Below, in pieces: positions 29,269-37,606 of a stretch of 46,450 nt of DNA (the first letter of the stretch is position 1; each line of letters opens with the position of its first letter). Both the position numbers and the translations under genes were made by a program. The stretch comes from CAYJUM01 sp964478915 (GTDB taxonomy: Bacteria > Nitrospirota > Nitrospiria > Nitrospirales > Nitrospiraceae). The notes beneath the pieces are model-generated. The model searched no databases and had not been told where the DNA came from. It worked only from the letters and a program-made list of their open reading frames with translations. Location of the stretch: NCBI GenBank assembly GCA_964478915.1, contig CAYZKG010000002.1, forward strand, positions 1-46,450, in the 5' to 3' direction.

Positions 29269-31884
29269 TTACGGGTGGGCTGCGCGCCAGTTGCGGCCGA
29301 CGCCCATGTCCACTTTGAGCGGCACGGTGAGACCCAGGCGCTGGCCGGTGGCCTCCATCTCGGCACGCACCAGGGTTTTGGTTTGCTCGAGGTCCTTCTC
29401 GGGCACGTCAAAGATCAACTCGTCGTGCACCTGGAGGATCATCTTGACCCGCGGCATCTCGGCGGCCAGGCGCCGACTGACCCCGATCATGGCCACCTTG
29501 ATGAGGTCGGCCGCCGAGCCTTGAATGGGATTGTTCACCGCCATGCGCTCGCCGAAGCTGCGCTGGACCGCATCGGGACTGGCGAGCTCGGGGATCGGGC
29601 GGCGGCGCCCCAGAATCGTGGTCACGTAGCCGCGCTGCTTCGCTTCCTCAATGGCCCGTTCCAGAAAGGCTTTGACCCCGGCGTACCGCGCAAAATACGT
29701 CTCGATGTAGGTCTTGGCCTCGTGTTGGGAAATCCCCAAGGTGGAGGCGAGCCCGAAGGGGCTGATCCCGTACACAATCCCGAACACCACCGTCTTGGCG
29801 ATCCGACGCATGTCGCGAGTGATGTGGTCCGGGGCCAGATTGAAGATCTCCACCGCCGTGGCGGTGTGGATGTCCTCGCCGCGCTCGAACACCTGAAGCA
29901 GCCGAGGGTCTTGCGACAGGTGCGCCAGGATTCGCGGCTCGATTTGACTGTAGTCGGCCGCCAGGAGCACGCATCCTGGCGCCGCGATGAACGCCTCCCT
30001 GATCCGAAGCCCGAACTCTCCCTTCACCGGAATGTTTTGCAAGTTTGGCTCGGACGAACTGAGCCGCCCGGTCGCGGTCACGGTCTGGTTCAGGGAGGTG
30101 TGTAATCGCCCCGTCTCCGGGTTGACCAGCGTCGGAAGGGCATCCACGTACGTGGACTTCAGCTTGCTGAGGTTCCGGCAGTTGAGGATCTGGGCCGGAA
30201 GGTCGTGCTGTGCGGCCAATTGCACCAAGGTCTCTTCATCGGTGGAGTAGCCGGTCTTCGTTTTTCGTATCGGCTTGAGTCCGAGCTTGTCGAAGAGGAT
30301 GGCAGCCAACTGCTTCGGAGAGTTGAAATTGAACGTTTCTCCGGCCAGCCTCGTAATGATTTCGGTCAGGTGGTCGATTTCCCGCTCGATCTCTTTGCCG
30401 AGTGACTCCAGGGAAGCCACGTCCACGCCGAAGCCGTTGCGCTCGATCTCGGCCAGCACGGGCACCAGCGGCATCTCGACCTCTTCGAACAGCCGAAAGC
30501 TGCCCTGTTCCCGCATTCGCTCGGTGAGCACGGAAACGAGCCGGCCAATCACGACCGCGGCCTCGGCGGCTTTCGCGATCATTGCCGCTCCCCCCTCTCC
30601 CGTCCCTCCAAGCCGGTACCCCAGCGCGTCCAGGGCCACCGCCTCCAGCGCGTGGGTCCGGCGGTTGGGATTCAAGAGGTAGGCGGCGATCATCGTGTCG
30701 AACCACGGCGGGGCCAACCGCAGACCGGCGCGCTCAAAGGCGAGCAGCACGGGCTTGAGGTCGTGGGTCACCTTCAGACACGCAGGGCCTTTGAGCAAGT
30801 CGAGGATGGGTTTCGGCCAGGCGGCAGAGCCTTCATCGTCCCGCCCGGAAAGAAAGACGCTCGGTCCGTTCGGGACACTCAGAGCCATGGCCTGAAGCTC
30901 CCCCCCGACTCCCGATCCCTTCACGAGGCAATGGAGCCCCAGCAGGCCCGCTCCGGACGCCTGCTCGGCGAACCGCCCGGCTGCCGCCTCATCCGAAATG
31001 GTTTTGACCTCTCGCCCCCACACCGGCGTGTCGGCCTCCGGTTGGACGGCCTTCAGCAGCGTCGGGAACTCCATCTCGCGGAGGAACGCGACCAGCGGCT
31101 CGGTCCGTGGCGGTCTCACCCGAAATCTGTCGGCGTCAACGTCAACCGGGCAGTCCAGATGAATCGTGGCCAACTGACGGCTCAGCCTGGCCTTGTCGGC
31201 CTGCTCGACCAGCAGCGCGCGGGTCTTCGCATTCGGGATCTCATCAACGCGCCGGAGCAACTCTTCAATGCTCCCGAATTCGGCGATCAGCTTGGCGGCG
31301 GTCTTTTCGCCGATCCCTTTGACGCCGGGGATGTTATCCGTGGCATCGCCCATCAGACCCATGATCTCGACGACGCGCGCAGGCTCCACGCCGAACCGCT
31401 CGCGGCACTCCGCCTCCCCAAACCATCTGTCTTTCACCGGATCATAAATGCGCACCGCCGCGGTCAACAGTTGGAACATGTCCTTGTCTCCGGTGACGAT
31501 GACCACCTCCATCCCCTTCGCCTCGGCCTTCCGGGCGAGCGTGCCGATGAGATCATCCGCTTCGTAGCCCTCGCACCGGACCACCGAAAGGCCGAAGGCT
31601 TCCACCGCACGATGAATATACGGAATCTGCGTCTGCATGCCTTGCGGCATTTCCGGGCGCTGGGCTTTGTACGCCTTGAACTCTTCGTGGCGGACCGTGG
31701 GCCCCTTCTCATCGAAGACCACCGCGAGATAGTTCGGCTGGTGCTCCCGGAGGACCTTCATGAGCATGGTGGTGAACCCGTAGACGGCATGGGTTTGGAG
31801 TCCTTTGGAATTCGACAACGGCGGCAGGGCGAAGTAGGCCCGGTAGATATAGGCGCTGCCGTCGATCAGGTACAAGGTCGGCAT
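29269..31884 (-). CDS. polA: DNA polymerase I
   Basis: The 871-residue product has the 5'-3' exonuclease/FEN domain (residues 1-290, with GYEADDLIGTLA and GDKDMFQL), a middle domain, and the family A polymerase domain. Motif A AADYSQIEPRILAHLS, the O-helix RRIAKTVVFGIVYG and motif C QVHDELIFD are complete. The middle domain lacks the DxE of exonuclease motif I (the corresponding strand reads LLGLHCLVKG), so proofreading is probably absent. ATG 31884 is chosen over the upstream 31908 because it gives the family N-terminus. The stop lies 21 bases from the 31-bp repeat at 29217. Confidence 0.96.
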   Translation of the reverse strand: MPTLYLIDGSAYIYRAYFALPPLSNSKGLQTHAVYGFTTMLMKVLREHQPNYLAVVFDEKGPTVRHEEFKAYKAQRPEMPQGMQTQIPYIHRAVEAFGLSVVRCEGYEADDLIGTLARKAEAKGMEVVIVTGDKDMFQLLTAAVRIYDPVKDRWFGEAECRERFGVEPARVVEIMGLMGDATDNIPGVKGIGEKTAAKLIAEFGSIEELLRRVDEIPNAKTRALLVEQADKARLSRQLATIHLDCPVDVDADRFRVRPPRTEPLVAFLREMEFPTLLKAVQPEADTPVWGREVKTISDEAAAGRFAEQASGAGLLGLHCLVKGSGVGGELQAMALSVPNGPSVFLSGRDDEGSAAWPKPILDLLKGPACLKVTHDLKPVLLAFERAGLRLAPPWFDTMIAAYLLNPNRRTHALEAVALDALGYRLGGTGEGGAAMIAKAAEAAVVIGRLVSVLTERMREQGSFRLFEEVEMPLVPVLAEIERNGFGVDVASLESLGKEIEREIDHLTEIITRLAGETFNFNSPKQLAAILFDKLGLKPIRKTKTGYSTDEETLVQLAAQHDLPAQILNCRNLSKLKSTYVDALPTLVNPETGRLHTSLNQTVTATGRLSSSEPNLQNIPVKGEFGLRIREAFIAAPGCVLLAADYSQIEPRILAHLSQDPRLLQVFERGEDIHTATAVEIFNLAPDHITRDMRRIAKTVVFGIVYGISPFGLASTLGISQHEAKTYIETYFARYAGVKAFLERAIEEAKQRGYVTTILGRRRPIPELASPDAVQRSFGERMAVNNPIQGSAADLIKVAMIGVSRRLAAEMPRVKMILQVHDELIFDVPEKDLEQTKTLVRAEMEATGQRLGLTVPLKVDMGVGRNWRAAHP

Positions 31885-31896
31885 GATAGCTTCTAT

Positions 31897-32016
31897 GGCA
31901 ATGGGCAAGGGGCTAGGGGCGATAGGGAAGCCCCCCGAGAAGCCTTCTGCACTTCTAGCTCCGCTCCGTCTGTTTGGTCAAAGCCCATAGCCTCGAGCCC
32001 CGCGCCTCTAGCCTCA
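31897..32016. repeat. Degenerate GGGCTAGGGGC-type inverted repeat
   Basis: Low-complexity arms made of GGCTAGGGGC and CAATGGGC units face CCCATAGCCTCGAGCCCC and GCCTCTAGCCTC units on the other side. The same kind of sequence occurs at 39131-39213. It fills the 132 bases between polA and the PGPGW-family gene. Confidence 0.55.
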
Positions 32017-32427
32017 TCATGGATCACCCGCGACAATCAGCGGCGGCCGACCGAATTGGCCTCGGAGTTTATTGATCGTCCGGAGTACGGCGGGTCGGCT
32101 GATCAGCTTCCGCTCCAGCCGGCGCTTTCCGGGGAAATCGATCAGCGAGATTCCGATGAGCATGGTGAGGACCCCTTGCCCCGGGAGGAACAGCATGGCA
32201 ATGCCGGCGAGCAAGAAGACGATGCCGACCCCGTTCTTGAGGACGAGGCCGATCCACCGCAGCACGGGATGGTATTCCTGCATCCACGTTCTGGGATGGC
32301 GTTCGTCGAAGTAATGGGGCGGCAGGCGGACCAGGACAAAAGGGATCGCGAGAACGCTGCCGATAAAGCCGATGACCGAGAGAGCGAATAATTTAAGTAA
32401 AAATTCTTGTGATAGCAGGGCCTCCAT
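32017..32427 (-). CDS. PGPGW-family membrane protein
   Basis: The 136-residue product has three hydrophobic segments (about residues 10-35, 57-80 and 85-97) and the segment LPGQGVLTMLIGISLIDFPGKRRLERKL, which matches the PGPGW transmembrane family. The function of the family is unknown. It lies upstream of polA on the same strand but is separated from it by the repeat 31897-32016. It is divergent from hutH. Confidence 0.8.
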   Translation of the reverse strand: MEALLSQEFLLKLFALSVIGFIGSVLAIPFVLVRLPPHYFDERHPRTWMQEYHPVLRWIGLVLKNGVGIVFLLAGIAMLFLPGQGVLTMLIGISLIDFPGKRRLERKLISRPAVLRTINKLRGQFGRPPLIVAGDP

Positions 32428-32479
32428 CGTCGCGGCATCCTAACATGCCCGTCTCTGGACAACAAGCGCCCGGCCTCGG

Positions 32480-32508
32480 TTTACCGGCGATGGTCCCAAG
32501 GGTATAAT
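32480..32508 (+). promoter_or_regulatory. Promoter of hutH, implying a leaderless transcript
   Basis: TTTACC (32480-32485) and a perfect TATAAT (32503-32508) are separated by 17 bases. The -10 ends eight bases before ATG 32517, so transcription would begin at or within two bases of the start codon. Confidence 0.7.
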
Positions 32509-32516
32509 CCTCATCG

Positions 32517-34073
32517 ATGAGGCCGTTGAGCGACTCGAAGCCCTTCACCTTGACAGGAGAAAATCTGACTCCCTCCGCGTTTTATTCGGTCGTTCTGGGC
32601 GGGCGGAAAGTTCGGCTCTCCCCAGTAGCCAGGAATCGGATGACGGCGTCATACGATGTCGTCCGGCGCGCAGCCGCCGGGACAGCGCCGGTGTATGGAG
32701 TGACCACCGGGTTGGGCAAATTGGCGGATCAACGCATCGAGCCGTCCGAGGTCAAGCAACTGCAACTCAATCTCCTGCGCAGTCACGCGGCGGGCGTGGG
32801 AGAGCCGCTCACCCGCGAGGAGACGCGCGGAATGCTCCTGCTCAGGGCGAATGTGCTGGCCCGCGGGTACAGCGGCGTCCGGCCCGTCCTCGCCGACTAC
32901 CTGCTGACGCTCCTCAACCGCGACATCCTGCCGGTCATCCCTTCCCGCGGGTCCGTCGGCGCCAGCGGTGATCTTGCCCCACTGGCGCACCTGGCGCTGA
33001 CCCTGATCGGCGAAGGAGAGGCGGTCGTCAATGGTCGGCGGAAATCGGGTCGAGCCGCGCTTCTCGCATGCGGGCTGAAGCCGCTCCGTCTCGAAGCCAA
33101 GGAAGGCCTGTCGCTGGTCAACGGCACTCAGGCCATGCTCTCGCTGGGGCTGTTGGCCCTTCGTCGCTGTGAACAGTTGGTCGATGCGGCCGATGTCGCG
33201 GGGGCCCTGAGCCTGGAGGCTCTCAAAGGAACCCCGGTGGCGTTCGATGCAAGGATCCATCAGCTTCGACCCCACCAAGGCCAGATGACCGTGGCGGCCA
33301 ACCTGCGCGCGTTGGCGGCAGGCAGCCAGATCCGCGCCTCTCACGTGGACTGTCCCCGCGTGCAAGATGCCTACAGCCTCCGGTGCATGCCCCAGGTGCA
33401 TGGCGCGGTCCGCGATGCGCTGGACTATGCCCGCAGGACTTTGACGGTCGAAATCAACAGTGTCACCGATAACCCCATCGTGTTTCCCGGCAAGGGAGAG
33501 GTCGTTTCCGGCGGAAATTTTCACGGGCAACCGTTGGGTCTGGTTCTGGACCACCTGGCCATCGCCATGACGGAGCTGGCCAATATCTCGGAGCGGCGGA
33601 TCGAGCGCCTGACCAATCCGGAGTACGGTGACCTGCCACCGTTCCTCAGCCCGGATCCCGGCTTGAACTCGGGATTCATGCTGGCTCAGGTCACCGCCGC
33701 GGCGCTGGCGTCTGAAAACAAGGTGCTGTCTCACCCCGCCTCGGTGGACTCGATTCCGACCTCCGGCAACCGGGAGGACCACGTCAGTATGGGGATGGGA
33801 TCGGCGTTGAAGCTCAAATCGGTCCTCACCAACGTCGAGCACATCCTGGCCATTGAATTGTTGTGCGCCGCACAAGGTGTGGATTTCCACCGACCGTTGG
33901 AGCCGGGCACAGGAAGCCGCAGAACGATGCGGCTGATCCGCCGCGCGGTGCCGCGGCTCACCACCGACCGGGCCTTGGCCCCGGACATCGAGCGCGTCAG
34001 AACCATGGTGGCAGAGGGAGCGGTGTCAGCCGTGCTTTCCACCATCAGACGAGACGGAGGAGTGATGCCATGA
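32517..34073 (+). CDS. hutH: Histidine ammonia-lyase
   Basis: The 518-residue product converts histidine to urocanate and ammonia. The MIO prosthetic group forms from Ala149-Ser150-Gly151 in SVGASGDLAPL, and Tyr60 in YGVTTGLG is the conserved active-site tyrosine. SLVNGTQAM, VTDNPIVF and GGNFHGQPLG are further family signatures. The ATG used here gives an N-terminus about nine residues longer than usual and has no Shine-Dalgarno; with the promoter directly upstream it is probably a leaderless message. The stop overlaps the next gene as ATGA. It is the first step of the histidine-to-glutamate pathway completed by hutU, hutI and ftcD in this window. Confidence 0.96.
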   Translation: MRPLSDSKPFTLTGENLTPSAFYSVVLGGRKVRLSPVARNRMTASYDVVRRAAAGTAPVYGVTTGLGKLADQRIEPSEVKQLQLNLLRSHAAGVGEPLTREETRGMLLLRANVLARGYSGVRPVLADYLLTLLNRDILPVIPSRGSVGASGDLAPLAHLALTLIGEGEAVVNGRRKSGRAALLACGLKPLRLEAKEGLSLVNGTQAMLSLGLLALRRCEQLVDAADVAGALSLEALKGTPVAFDARIHQLRPHQGQMTVAANLRALAAGSQIRASHVDCPRVQDAYSLRCMPQVHGAVRDALDYARRTLTVEINSVTDNPIVFPGKGEVVSGGNFHGQPLGLVLDHLAIAMTELANISERRIERLTNPEYGDLPPFLSPDPGLNSGFMLAQVTAAALASENKVLSHPASVDSIPTSGNREDHVSMGMGSALKLKSVLTNVEHILAIELLCAAQGVDFHRPLEPGTGSRRTMRLIRRAVPRLTTDRALAPDIERVRTMVAEGAVSAVLSTIRRDGGVMP

Positions 34074-34465
34074 GCACAGATGGAGATCGCAAGCCGGTTG
34101 CGCCTACGAGGCCGGCCATGGTTGCAGCAGTCGTGTCGGCCCTCGGGCTGCTGGTCGCCCTCACCGTCCTGGCGCCTACCCTGACCGCAGCGGCCTCGGG
34201 GGCTGGCGAGGAGGACCTTCAAGTCGAGGTCACCAAGAAAGGGCTGGGGAAGGAGGTCTCGATCAAGAAAGGCGCGAAGGAATGGTTCATGTTGATCGAG
34301 GTCACGCCCGATAACACCGTGGTGATCCGCCAGGAAAAAGAGAACGACGCATTCCTCGTGGACGAAAGCGAAACCCATGACCGCGCCATGTCCAAGGCGG
34401 AGGTGGACGCCGCGATCGAGGATTTCATCACCACAGTGAAGTCTCAGTTGAAAGGAAAGCGTTGA
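34070..34465 (+). CDS. Small membrane-anchored protein inside the hut operon
   Basis: The 131-residue product begins with a short polar N-terminus, a hydrophobic segment at about residues 17-40, then a soluble domain with DLQVEVTKKGLGKEVSIKKGAKEWFMLIEVTPDNTVVIRQEKEN and a C-terminal helix. I do not recognise a family. Its ATG overlaps the hutH stop (ATGA) with GGAGG upstream, and its TGA overlaps the hutU ATG (TGATG), so it is translationally coupled on both sides. This is strong evidence that it is real and belongs to the same unit. Location at the cytoplasmic membrane with the soluble domain outside is inferred. Confidence 0.85.
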   Translation: MSTDGDRKPVAPTRPAMVAAVVSALGLLVALTVLAPTLTAAASGAGEEDLQVEVTKKGLGKEVSIKKGAKEWFMLIEVTPDNTVVIRQEKENDAFLVDESETHDRAMSKAEVDAAIEDFITTVKSQLKGKR

Positions 34466-36114
34466 TGTCCATTCGCGCGCCCCGCGGAACGGCTTTGACC
34501 TGCAAGGGATGGCCACAGGAGGCCGCCCTGCGCATGCTCATGAACAACCTCGATGACGAGGTCGCGGAGAATCCCCGGGAACTGGTGGTCTATGGCGGAA
34601 GGGGCAAGGCTGCCCGAAACTGGGACGCGTACCACGCGCTCGTTCGGGAACTCACGGAGCTGGAGAGCGACCAGACCCTCCTGGTGCAGTCGGGCAAGCC
34701 TGTCGGCGTGTGCAGGACCCACGAATGGGCGCCACGGGTGTTGATCGCCAACTCGAACCTGGTAGGGCATTGGGCCACATGGGACGAATTCAACCGGCTG
34801 GAAGCGCTCGGGTTGATGATGTACGGACAGATGACGGCCGGCTCCTGGATGTACATCGGCACGCAGGGGATCGTGCAAGGGACGTATGAAACCTTTGCGG
34901 CCGCCGCCGTCAAGCACTTTGGAGGCGATTTATCGGGCCGGTTCGTCCTGACCGGGGGGATGGGAGGCATGGGAGGCGCCCAGCCGCTTGCCGCGGCCAT
35001 GAACGGGGCGGCCATCCTCTGCGTCGAGGTCGATCCCGAAAAAATCCAGCGGCGACTCAAAACCGGCTACTGCGAGCAGATGACCGATTCCCTGGATACG
35101 GCCGTGGAGCTGGTGTCGACCGCCAAGCGGCGTCGGCAGGCACTGTCGGTCGGGCTGGTCGGCAATTGCGCGCTCGTGCTGCCGGAGATCGTCAAGCGCG
35201 GAATCGTGCCGGATCTCGTCACGGATCAGACCTCGGCCCACGACCCGCTGAACGGCTATATCCCGGCCGGACTGTCTTTGACGGAGGCCGCGGCCCTCCG
35301 AAAAGAACGCCCTTCCGAATATGTGGACCGCGCCTTGGATTCGATCGCTACCCATGTCCGGGCGATGCTCGAGTTTCAGAATGCCGGCGCCGTCGTGTTC
35401 GACTACGGGAACAACATCCGAACGATGGCGTTCCGCCGCGGAGTGAGGAACGCCTACGCGTTTCCGGGGTTCGTGCCGGCCTATATCCGGCCGCTGTTCT
35501 GCGAGGGGCGAGGGCCATTCCGGTGGGTCGCGCTCTCCGGCGACCCCTCCGACATCACCGCGACCGACGAAGCGGCGCTCGAGCTGTTTCCTGAGCACAA
35601 AGGCCTCCAGCGGTGGATCCGGCTTGCGCAGAAGCATGTCCGCTTCCAGGGGCTTCCCGCACGCATCTGCTGGCTGGGCTGTGGGGAGCGGGCCGCGATG
35701 GGTCTGCGCATGAATGAGCTGGTGGCGAAGCGGGCCGTGAAGGCTCCGATCGTGATCGGCCGCGACCATCTGGATGCAGGGTCCGTGGCCTCGCCGTTTC
35801 GGGAAACCGAAGCGATGCGAGACGGCAGCGACGCGATCGCCGACTGGCCCATCCTGAATGCCTTGCTCACTACCGCTTCGGGAGCCAGTTGGGTATCCTT
35901 CCACCACGGCGGCGGTGTGGGCATCGGATACTCCTTGCATGCCGGACAGGCCACCGTGGCTGACGGCACTGCTGAGGCTGCGAGGAAGCTCGAGCGGGTG
36001 TTGACGAATGATCCGGCGCTCGGGGTCCTTCGCTATGCCGACGCAGGGTACCCGGACGCTCTGGCCACCATGCAGCGGCAAGGCCTCCACATTCCTCTTC
36101 CTCCTCAGGACTGA
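34465..36114 (+). CDS. hutU: Urocanate hydratase
   Basis: The 549-residue product hydrates urocanate to imidazolone propionate with tightly bound NAD+. It shows LVVYGGRGKAARNW near the N-terminus, the glycine-rich LTGGMGGMGGAQPLA, VTDQTSAHDPL, and the C-terminal ARICWLGCGERAAMG and APIVIGRDHLDAGSVASP signatures with the active-site cysteine region. The track of the frame begins at TTG 34462, but ATG 34465 overlaps the preceding stop as TGATG and has AAGGAAAG upstream. It is the last gene of the plus-strand hut unit, followed by a separate promoter for the DsrE-like gene. Confidence 0.97.
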   Translation: MSIRAPRGTALTCKGWPQEAALRMLMNNLDDEVAENPRELVVYGGRGKAARNWDAYHALVRELTELESDQTLLVQSGKPVGVCRTHEWAPRVLIANSNLVGHWATWDEFNRLEALGLMMYGQMTAGSWMYIGTQGIVQGTYETFAAAAVKHFGGDLSGRFVLTGGMGGMGGAQPLAAAMNGAAILCVEVDPEKIQRRLKTGYCEQMTDSLDTAVELVSTAKRRRQALSVGLVGNCALVLPEIVKRGIVPDLVTDQTSAHDPLNGYIPAGLSLTEAAALRKERPSEYVDRALDSIATHVRAMLEFQNAGAVVFDYGNNIRTMAFRRGVRNAYAFPGFVPAYIRPLFCEGRGPFRWVALSGDPSDITATDEAALELFPEHKGLQRWIRLAQKHVRFQGLPARICWLGCGERAAMGLRMNELVAKRAVKAPIVIGRDHLDAGSVASPFRETEAMRDGSDAIADWPILNALLTTASGASWVSFHHGGGVGIGYSLHAGQATVADGTAEAARKLERVLTNDPALGVLRYADAGYPDALATMQRQGLHIPLPPQD

Positions 36115-36122
36115 CTGAACGC

Positions 36123-36151
36123 TTGTCACCCCCTCAGGGGCACGCTATAAT
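36123..36151 (+). promoter_or_regulatory. Promoter of the DsrE-like gene, implying a leaderless transcript
   Basis: TTGTCA (36123-36128) and a perfect TATAAT (36146-36151) are separated by 17 bases. The -10 ends six bases before GTG 36158. A short palindrome (CCCCTCAGGGG) lies in the spacer. Confidence 0.75.
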
Positions 36152-36157
36152 TTGCCC

Positions 36158-36577
36158 GTGAGCAAGAAGCCCCGCTTTGTGATCTTCGCGCACAACGCCA
36201 CCTACGATAAGCTCCATCAGGTGGCCACGCTTGCGCTGACCGCTGCGGCCATGGGGAAGGACGTCATCGTGGTCCTGCTGTTCTGGACCATCAAGAAACT
36301 GGCCGAAGGACAGATCGATGCGCTGGACTTCCCGCCTGAATACCGGGAGCACGCCGAGGAAGTGAGCCGATTGCTTACCGAAAAAAAGGTGCCCCGGATC
36401 TCCGAAATGTTTCACGAGGCGAGACAGGTGGGCCGGTTTCGCTTGATTGCCTGCAGCGCGGGGCTCGAGTACATGGGAGTGGATACTGAGGTGGTCGCCA
36501 AGAACGTGGATGAGGTTCTCGGCCTTCCTGCCATTCTCGCATTGACCGCCGGCGCCGAGACGACCCTCTTCATCTGA
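36158..36577 (+). CDS. DsrE-family sulfur-carrier-like protein
   Basis: The 139-residue product has the DsrE/F fold: RFVIFAHNATYDKLHQVATLALTAAAMGKDVIVVLLFW at the start and a conserved cysteine (Cys99) in LIACSAGLEYMGV, the position of the persulfide-carrying cysteine in the family. The start GTG at 36158 follows the promoter by six bases with no Shine-Dalgarno, so the message is probably leaderless; TTG 36152 overlaps the -10 and is rejected. Another DsrE2-like protein and TusA are encoded at 41740-42605. A part in sulfur trafficking is inferred. Confidence 0.87.
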   Translation: MSKKPRFVIFAHNATYDKLHQVATLALTAAAMGKDVIVVLLFWTIKKLAEGQIDALDFPPEYREHAEEVSRLLTEKKVPRISEMFHEARQVGRFRLIACSAGLEYMGVDTEVVAKNVDEVLGLPAILALTAGAETTLFI

Positions 36578-36588
36578 ACTCGAATATT

Positions 36589-36660
36589 GGTTTGTCTAGT
36601 TTGTCTGGTCTGTCTGGTTAAACCAGATAAACCAAACAAACCAGATAAACCAGACAAACC
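36589..36660. repeat. Palindromic tandem repeat of TTTGTCTGG units
   Basis: Three to four units of TTTGTCTGG-like sequence are followed by the complementary units (CCAGATAAA, CCAGACAAA), making a long imperfect hairpin. It separates the convergent DsrE-like and nth genes. The same unit abuts the assembly gap at 42012. Confidence 0.85.
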
Positions 36661-36666
36661 CGCCCC

Positions 36667-37323
36667 TTACCGCGACTTCTCTACTCCCACGCGAGCGCAA
36701 TACTTCACCAGCTGACAGCGGCTGCAGAAGGGCGAAACCGGCTGGCAGATATTCTGCCCGAATGGCACCAGCAGATCATTGAAGGTGATCCAGTACCGTC
36801 GCGGTAGCTTCTGACGCAACATCTCCTCCGATTGCTCCGGTGTTTTCGTCCGGATGTATCCCCACCGATTGCTGATCCGATGGACATGGGTGTCCACGCA
36901 GATCCCGGGCTTTCCATACCCCACCGTCACGACAAGATTCGCGGTTTTCCGTCCCACTCCGGGCAACGTCAGAAGCTCTTCGATTGAATCGGGAACGTTC
37001 CCCCCGTACTCCTTCAGGAGCCGAGCACAGATTCTTTTGATCTGCTTGGCCTTGGTTCGATAAAACCCGACCGGATAGATGGCCCGCTCGATGCGACGAG
37101 CAGAAAGGCGGAGCATTGAGCTGTGGTCCGGCGCCAGCTTGAACAGCCGCCGGCTGGCTTCCGCGGTGGTCTGATCCTTGGTCCGGAGGCTCAGGACACA
37201 GGCGATCAGGATCCGAAAGGGATCGCGCGACTCTCGCGCCACCACCCCCACCACGGGCTCTTGCCAGCGGCGCAGCTCTTGTCTGAGGATACGAAGGACT
37301 GCGTGAATGTCTACGTCACGCAT
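36667..37323 (-). CDS. nth: Endonuclease III (base-excision DNA glycosylase/AP lyase)
   Basis: The 218-residue product removes oxidised pyrimidines and cleaves at abasic sites. The helix-hairpin-helix LPGVGRKTANLVV carries the catalytic Lys126, and Asp144 in CVDTHVHRISNRW is the second catalytic residue. The C-terminal [4Fe-4S] ligands are Cys193, Cys200, Cys203 and Cys209, with the canonical spacing 6-2-5. It lies 42 bases after rpsU on the same strand. Confidence 0.96.
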   Translation of the reverse strand: MRDVDIHAVLRILRQELRRWQEPVVGVVARESRDPFRILIACVLSLRTKDQTTAEASRRLFKLAPDHSSMLRLSARRIERAIYPVGFYRTKAKQIKRICARLLKEYGGNVPDSIEELLTLPGVGRKTANLVVTVGYGKPGICVDTHVHRISNRWGYIRTKTPEQSEEMLRQKLPRRYWITFNDLLVPFGQNICQPVSPFCSRCQLVKYCARVGVEKSR

Positions 37324-37365
37324 CGCTGTGGAGCTGAGGAACGAGACCGGATCGAGGAGGTGGGG

Positions 37366-37560
37366 TCAGTCTGTGCGCCGCTTGGCGAGCCATTTCTGGC
37401 GGCGCCGCTGCGCCTCGCGCTGCTTAGCCTTTTTCCTGACGCTGGGTTTCTCATAGAACCGGCGGCGTTTCAACTCGCGAAACAGCCCTTCCCCAGCCAG
37501 TTTCTTCTTGGCCACCTTCAGCGCTTTTTCAATGTTGTTGTTGAAGACCTTGATTTCCAT
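37366..37560 (-). CDS. rpsU: 30S ribosomal protein S21
   Basis: The 64-residue product starts MEIKVFNNNIEKALKVAKK and has the basic KRRRFYEKPSVRKKAKQ segment of bS21. The frame extends eight codons upstream to 37584, but ATG 37560 gives the family N-terminus. It stands between ftcD and nth rather than near dnaG or rpoD. No strong Shine-Dalgarno is visible, which is often so for S21. Confidence 0.94.
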   Translation of the reverse strand: MEIKVFNNNIEKALKVAKKKLAGEGLFRELKRRRFYEKPSVRKKAKQREAQRRRQKWLAKRRTD

Positions 37561-37606
37561 GCCCGTCAGGATCCCTGTGCGCAAACTCGAAAAGTGAGGC
37601 GGTAGT

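Noticed and set aside
29197..30105. 302-codon plus-strand frame over the polA 3' end
   Set aside because: It is antisense to the polymerase domain with all its motifs; only its first codons overlap the 31-bp repeat.
36589..36660. CRISPR-like short array
   Set aside because: Units are contiguous without spacers and reverse into their complement; this is a palindromic tandem repeat. No cas gene is present.
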